Below are positions 34,901 through 38,346 of a stretch of DNA of 38,346 bases, piece after piece; position 1 is the first letter of the stretch, and each line of letters starts with the position of its first letter. Location of the stretch: contig DQCR01000012.1 of NCBI GenBank assembly GCA_003533785.1, positions 1-38,346 on the forward strand, in the 5' to 3' direction. A model generated the notes under the pieces. The model was given only the letters and a program-made list of their open reading frames with translations. It made no database searches and was not told where the DNA came from. This DNA is from Flavobacteriaceae bacterium. GTDB lineage: Bacteria > Bacteroidota > Bacteroidia > Flavobacteriales > Flavobacteriaceae. The position numbers and the translations under genes were made by a program.

Positions 34901-36757
34901 ATGAATAAATCAAGTATTTTTAAATTTTTAGCGGTAGTATTTGAGGTCCTTTTGACTGTGGGATGTGACAAAGAATTCCATAGCGTTGGGATTGATTTAC
35001 TTGAAAATTCCATTTTTGAAATGGAATCCGAAACCTATCCGTTATATCTTTTTCAGAATCAACTTGAAAGGGTCCAAACCAATGGCCTGCCCTTAGCCAT
35101 GCTGGGAACCTATTCTCATCCTGTTTTTGGGAAGACAGAAGCTACTATTACCAGTCAATTACAAATAAATCCAGCCTATGTATTTGGCAACTTCAGTCAG
35201 GAACGAGAAGACGCTGGAGATCCAGACAACGTCAAGGTGATTGATGAAAATGAAACAGTCACAGATGTGTTTTTAGAAATCCCCTTTTTCAATAACCAAA
35301 GAGATTCTGACTCTGATGGGGTTATCGACATTCGGGATTCAGATCCTAACGATCCAGCAAGTGATAGTGATGGGGATGGAATTTCCGATATTTTGGAGTC
35401 ACAGACAGGAACTAATCCATTGTCAGTTGATAGTGATAATGACGGAGTCAATGATGCGGAGGATACAGACAATAGCAGCTACGATATAGAAGCTAATGTG
35501 TATGAAATTGATTCCTTATATGGGGATTACCAAGAACCCTTTACTCTTAAAGTCCAACAATTGAACTATTTTTTAAGCCAATTAGATCCTGAAGAAGATT
35601 TTACCACTGCGAGACCCTATTTTAACGATACTGATTACTTGCAGGAGGGCTTTGGAGGGGATATTCTTTTCGATCAGTCGTATCAATTAAATCTAGAAGA
35701 ACTGGTGTTCTTCTATGATGAAGATGACCCAGACACAGAAGAAAACGAAACAACTCTGGTGGAAGAGCGTTTGACTCCTCGAATTCGAGTCCCTCTAGAC
35801 ACAGATTTTTTTCAAAAAAACATTTTGGATAAAGAGGGAGAAGAAGTGCTGAACAATCTCGCTAAATTTCAATCCTACTTCAAAGGACTAATTATTCAAG
35901 CCACTTCAAATAATGATAATTTGATGATGCTACTGGATATTAATAACGCTTTGATCAAGATGAATTTTGATTTTCAGCGCTATGATGATGGGGGAACTTC
36001 AGAAGATTTGGATGATGATACCACTGTGACTGATAATCGAACCTACACGCTCAATTTTGCCTCCGTCCTTTTCAATACGATCCGCACTGAAAATCAAGAC
36101 TCTTCAATCAATCAAAGTGTTCTCAACGGGTTTCAAGAACAGCCTTCTGAGAAAATTTATATCAAAGGAGGGAATTTGTTTGCCAAGCTTAATTTATTTG
36201 GTAATTCAGAGGCCGAACAACGTGAGGCGATATTGCCTTATAAGAACGAACGACGCTTAATCAACGCAGCCAAACTTCGTCTCTACCTTTCCGATTTTCA
36301 CAGTAACAATGGGAACCTCTACGTGCCGGAACGACTCTACCTATACTTGAACTCTTCGGGAGAACCCCTTCCAGACTACAATGCAGACAATACCACAGCC
36401 AATGGCGTGACCAATGGTGACAAATATGTTTTTGGAGGGCTATTGCAATACGATGCAGCTGATCGGCCCTCTCATTATGAATTTAATATTACTGAGAATA
36501 TCACTACGATAATGGGAAAAGCAAGTTTTGAAGATGGGGCCTTGACATTATCTGACTACGACAATTTTTCATTGGGGCTGGTATTAGGAGCCAATATTCA
36601 ATATATTAACCTATTCGAGGGGCATCTGCCAGAGGGTAGAGGCGTAATAAAATATCCGTTAACTGGAACACTCAATCCCTTTGGGGTGGAACTATTGGGG
36701 AATGCATCGGGTTTGAAAGCAGCTGAATTGGAAATCATATACAACACTACTCGATAA
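34901..36757 (+). CDS. DUF4270 lipoprotein with calcium-type repeats
   Basis: A 618-residue secreted lipoprotein. The lipobox is VGC (Cys22), followed by DKEF, consistent with the acidic export signal of Bacteroidota surface lipoproteins. The DUF4270 body begins HSVGIDLLENSIF and alternates beta strands; the typical TYSHPVFGKTEATITSQLQI block (about 70-90) and the C-terminal strands ending AAELEIIYNT are present. A segment at about 135-190 holds thrombospondin type 3-like DxDxDG repeats. Function of DUF4270 is not established. It is 5 bases after the starch-synthase-like gene and 1 base before the DinB-fold gene, so the three are surely cotranscribed. Confidence 0.85.
   Translation: MNKSSIFKFLAVVFEVLLTVGCDKEFHSVGIDLLENSIFEMESETYPLYLFQNQLERVQTNGLPLAMLGTYSHPVFGKTEATITSQLQINPAYVFGNFSQEREDAGDPDNVKVIDENETVTDVFLEIPFFNNQRDSDSDGVIDIRDSDPNDPASDSDGDGISDILESQTGTNPLSVDSDNDGVNDAEDTDNSSYDIEANVYEIDSLYGDYQEPFTLKVQQLNYFLSQLDPEEDFTTARPYFNDTDYLQEGFGGDILFDQSYQLNLEELVFFYDEDDPDTEENETTLVEERLTPRIRVPLDTDFFQKNILDKEGEEVLNNLAKFQSYFKGLIIQATSNNDNLMMLLDINNALIKMNFDFQRYDDGGTSEDLDDDTTVTDNRTYTLNFASVLFNTIRTENQDSSINQSVLNGFQEQPSEKIYIKGGNLFAKLNLFGNSEAEQREAILPYKNERRLINAAKLRLYLSDFHSNNGNLYVPERLYLYLNSSGEPLPDYNADNTTANGVTNGDKYVFGGLLQYDAADRPSHYEFNITENITTIMGKASFEDGALTLSDYDNFSLGLVLGANIQYINLFEGHLPEGRGVIKYPLTGTLNPFGVELLGNASGLKAAELEIIYNTTR
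35303..35470 (+). repeat. thrombospondin type 3-like DxDxDG repeats within the DUF4270 gene
   Basis: About 56 codons encode successive aspartate-rich loops: DSDSDGVIDIRDSDPNDP, DSDGDGISDILESQTGTNP and DSDNDGVNDAEDTD. This spacing is the classic calcium-loop pattern of TSP3 repeats. The repeats interrupt the DUF4270 strand region and probably form a rigid calcium-stabilised insert. Confidence 0.8.
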
Positions 36758-36758
36758 A

Positions 36759-37223
36759 ATGAATTCTTTGGAAAGAACGGTAGAAATCCTTGAGCACAAC
36801 CGTGTCCTTTTTCGACGCTATTTGACACATTTTTCAATAGACCAATTGAATACCATACCAGCGGGGTTCAATAATAACATATTTTGGAATATTGCGCATT
36901 GTTTGGTAACCCTACAGCGATTGGTATATCACTATTCTGGTTTGCCAATGGGGATTCCTGAGAAATGGATGCAGCAATACAATAAAGGTACTGCGCCACA
37001 AAACCCTGTCACTGATGCTGACGTTCAAGAGTTATTGGCGCTTTTTGATTCAACCTATCTCCAACTCTGCGAGGATCTCAAAAAAGGAAAATTTAAAGAC
37101 TACCAAGTTTATACCACTTCAACCAAGATGAAACTTAAAAATGTGGAAGACGCCCTTACTTTTTCCTTATTTCACGAAGGCATTCATGTGGGGAGTGTTT
37201 TGGCTTTAGCCAAGAAAGTGTAG
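36759..37223 (+). CDS. DinB-fold (DinB/YfiT-like) protein
   Basis: A 154-residue four-helix-bundle protein. An N-terminal helix (MNSLERTVEILEHNRVLFRRYLTHFS) is followed by NIFWNIAHCLVTLQRLV, with the first candidate metal His in NIAHCL (His47), and the last helix carries FHEGIHVGSVLAL with two His residues (about 139 and 143). Three histidines in these helices match the metal triad of DinB-like proteins. Relatives include bacillithiol S-transferase BstA and the maleylpyruvate isomerase type, so a thiol-transfer role is possible but unproven. It starts one base after the DUF4270 stop and its 3' end overlaps the ypdA-like gene by 18 bases on the opposite strand. Confidence 0.85.
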   Translation: MNSLERTVEILEHNRVLFRRYLTHFSIDQLNTIPAGFNNNIFWNIAHCLVTLQRLVYHYSGLPMGIPEKWMQQYNKGTAPQNPVTDADVQELLALFDSTYLQLCEDLKKGKFKDYQVYTTSTKMKLKNVEDALTFSLFHEGIHVGSVLALAKKV

Positions 37224-38186
37224 TTCCTTTTTTTTAGCAATTGCAGCCATAATTAGAGGAGCATGATCGCGAGAATTCTCAATAAACCACTTGTTGGTTT
37301 TTAATCCCCCACAAACGACTCCAGCCAAAAAAACTCCTGATGCATTGGCTTCCATCGTCGATTCATCATAGATAGGCGTTTGGAACTCGTCTTGATGAAA
37401 AGATACTCCGATGGACTCAAGCAGTTTAAAATTGGGCTGATATCCCGTCATAGCAAGAACGTAGTCATTCTTAATTTGTCGGGTTCCATTTGGACTTTGA
37501 ATAGTGACATGATTGGCTGTTATTTCTTTCAATTCAGACTCAAAAAATGCAGCGATACTTCCTTCCTCAATACGATTAATGATATCAGGTCGGGCCCAGT
37601 ATTTTACATTTTGTCCAATTTCTTTTTCACGGATTACCATAGTCACACTCTTAGCTCCTTTTCTAAAGGTCTCTAATGCAGCATCCACAGCAGAATTTGC
37701 CGCACCCACAATCACGATGTCCATATTGAAATAAGGGTGGGGTTCGGTGTAGTAATGACGTACTTTTGGAAGATTTTCCCCCGGAATGTTCAGAAGGTAG
37801 GGGGCATCGTAAAACCCAGTAGCTACCACCAAATTTTTAGCTGTGTATTGTGCCTTGGTAGTTTGAATCATAAAATCATCCTCCTTATTTATAATGGCAT
37901 CAACGGCTTCGTATAGATGGAGTTGCAATTGGTGATGGTGAGACACACGCCGATAGTATTCTAAGGCTTCCGAACGGGTCGGTTTTGGGTTTTGAGAGAT
38001 AAAAGGGACACCGCCAATTTCCAATCGGTCGGAAGTAGAAAAGAAAGTCATATTAAGAGGATAATGGTAAATAGAATTAACCAGCGCCCCTTTTTCTACG
38101 ATGAGGTAGCTTAATCCCTTTTCTTTTGCAGCAATTCCACAGGCCAAACCTATGGGTCCTGCGCCAATGATAATGACATCCATCAT
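37206..38186 (-). CDS. ypdA: YpdA-type flavin oxidoreductase, probable bacillithiol disulfide reductase
   Basis: A 326-residue two-dinucleotide-binding flavoprotein. GAGPIGLACGIAAK (8-21) binds FAD and VGAANSAVDAALE (about 156-168) binds NADPH. The N-terminal ENLNMT-like segment (YHYPLNMTFFST) and CGG near the C-terminus (GVVCGGLKTNKW) match the YpdA family. It lacks the redox CxxC of thioredoxin reductase, as expected for YpdA/Bdr, which reduces bacillithiol disulfide. Bacillithiol is made by many Bacteroidota; the bsh biosynthesis genes are not in the window. Two ATGs are adjacent (38186 and 38183) and I use the first. Its convergent neighbour is a DinB-fold gene. Confidence 0.88.
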   Translation of the reverse strand: MMDVIIIGAGPIGLACGIAAKEKGLSYLIVEKGALVNSIYHYPLNMTFFSTSDRLEIGGVPFISQNPKPTRSEALEYYRRVSHHHQLQLHLYEAVDAIINKEDDFMIQTTKAQYTAKNLVVATGFYDAPYLLNIPGENLPKVRHYYTEPHPYFNMDIVIVGAANSAVDAALETFRKGAKSVTMVIREKEIGQNVKYWARPDIINRIEEGSIAAFFESELKEITANHVTIQSPNGTRQIKNDYVLAMTGYQPNFKLLESIGVSFHQDEFQTPIYDESTMEANASGVFLAGVVCGGLKTNKWFIENSRDHAPLIMAAIAKKKELHFLG

Positions 38187-38346
38187 ACCAGCGAAACTAC
38201 AAACTATTCGTGTAAAATTATTAACATAAGAAAAACATATTAAAATAAATATATATATCGCATATAATTATAATGATGATTTAGTAGCCATTTGTTATAC
38301 ATATTTTGAGCTTAATTATAAGACAAATTTATTTTTTATTAAAATA

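Noticed and set aside
34089..34901. Frameshift truncation of a full-length glycogen synthase
   Set aside because: The gene is followed directly by a different intact gene, and no remnant of the second GT-B domain is visible in any frame.
38187..38346. AT-rich right end resembling an origin or upstream regulatory region
   Set aside because: It is only 160 bases, has no DnaA-box-like repeats or gene, and can be an ordinary intergenic region cut by the window edge.
1..38346. Mobile elements, defence islands, CRISPR arrays or tRNA genes
   Set aside because: No transposase, integrase, phage, restriction or Cas protein is encoded, no direct repeat array is seen and no tRNA-like sequence is visible. 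The gene content is core metabolism, repair and envelope throughout.

Overview
The window looks like ordinary core chromosome of a member of the Bacteroidota, most likely a marine-type Flavobacteriia. The evidence is the gene content: a DUF4270 lipoprotein, a starch-synthase-like protein reduced to its N-terminal half, SusC/hemin-style TonB receptor, single-cysteine DksA/TraR protein, eukaryote-like IleS and a YpdA-type reductase. Characteristic gene orders (yceD-rpmF-fabH-accB-accC; recO-TonB receptor-ileS-dksA-lspA) and several TAnnTTTG -7 promoter boxes agree. Base composition is moderate to low GC (judged by eye). There are no tRNA or rRNA genes, insertion sequences, phage genes or CRISPR arrays. 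Coding density is very high, and the longest stretch without a gene is about 262 bases (19906-20167).

Layout. 1-1196 (minus): 5' part of a CPA1 Na+/H+ antiporter cut by the window edge, then riboflavin synthase. 1243-6097 (plus): pdxA; yceD-rpmF ending at a clear terminator; then fabH-accB-accC, the start of fatty acid synthesis, ending at a bidirectional hairpin. 6126-11113 (minus): thymidine kinase, alanine racemase, aspartate-semialdehyde dehydrogenase and a secreted prolyl oligopeptidase lipoprotein. 11190-14250 (plus): an acidic uncharacterised protein, rsmI and recJ. 14321-19905 (minus): uvrC, a DUF3108 protein, an M23 peptidase-like lipoprotein and pgi, tightly packed or overlapping. 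20168-20734 (plus): 5-formyltetrahydrofolate cyclo-ligase.

20716-33996 (minus) is a run of eleven collinear genes with very short gaps or overlaps: panC, panD, a YbhN-like membrane protein, radA, gdhA, recO, a TonB-dependent receptor, ileS, a DksA/TraR protein, a small secreted protein of unknown function that appears to start at AUA, and lspA. 34089-37223 (plus): starch-synthase N-domain protein, DUF4270 lipoprotein with calcium-type repeats, and a DinB-fold protein, at gaps of 5 and 1 bases. 37206-38186 (minus): YpdA-type bacillithiol-disulfide reductase whose 3' end overlaps the DinB gene. The last 160 bases are AT-rich and show no gene.

No obvious new defence or mobile system is present. 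The most promising leads are: (1) the half-length, motif-less glycogen-synthase homologue locked in an operon with a DUF4270 lipoprotein and DinB protein; (2) the AUA-start secreted protein between dksA and lspA; (3) a perfect palindrome covering the predicted transcription start of tdk; (4) an M23 peptidase with HxC in place of HxH; and (5) repeated loss of zinc-ligand cysteines in YceD, L32, Tdk and DksA-like proteins.
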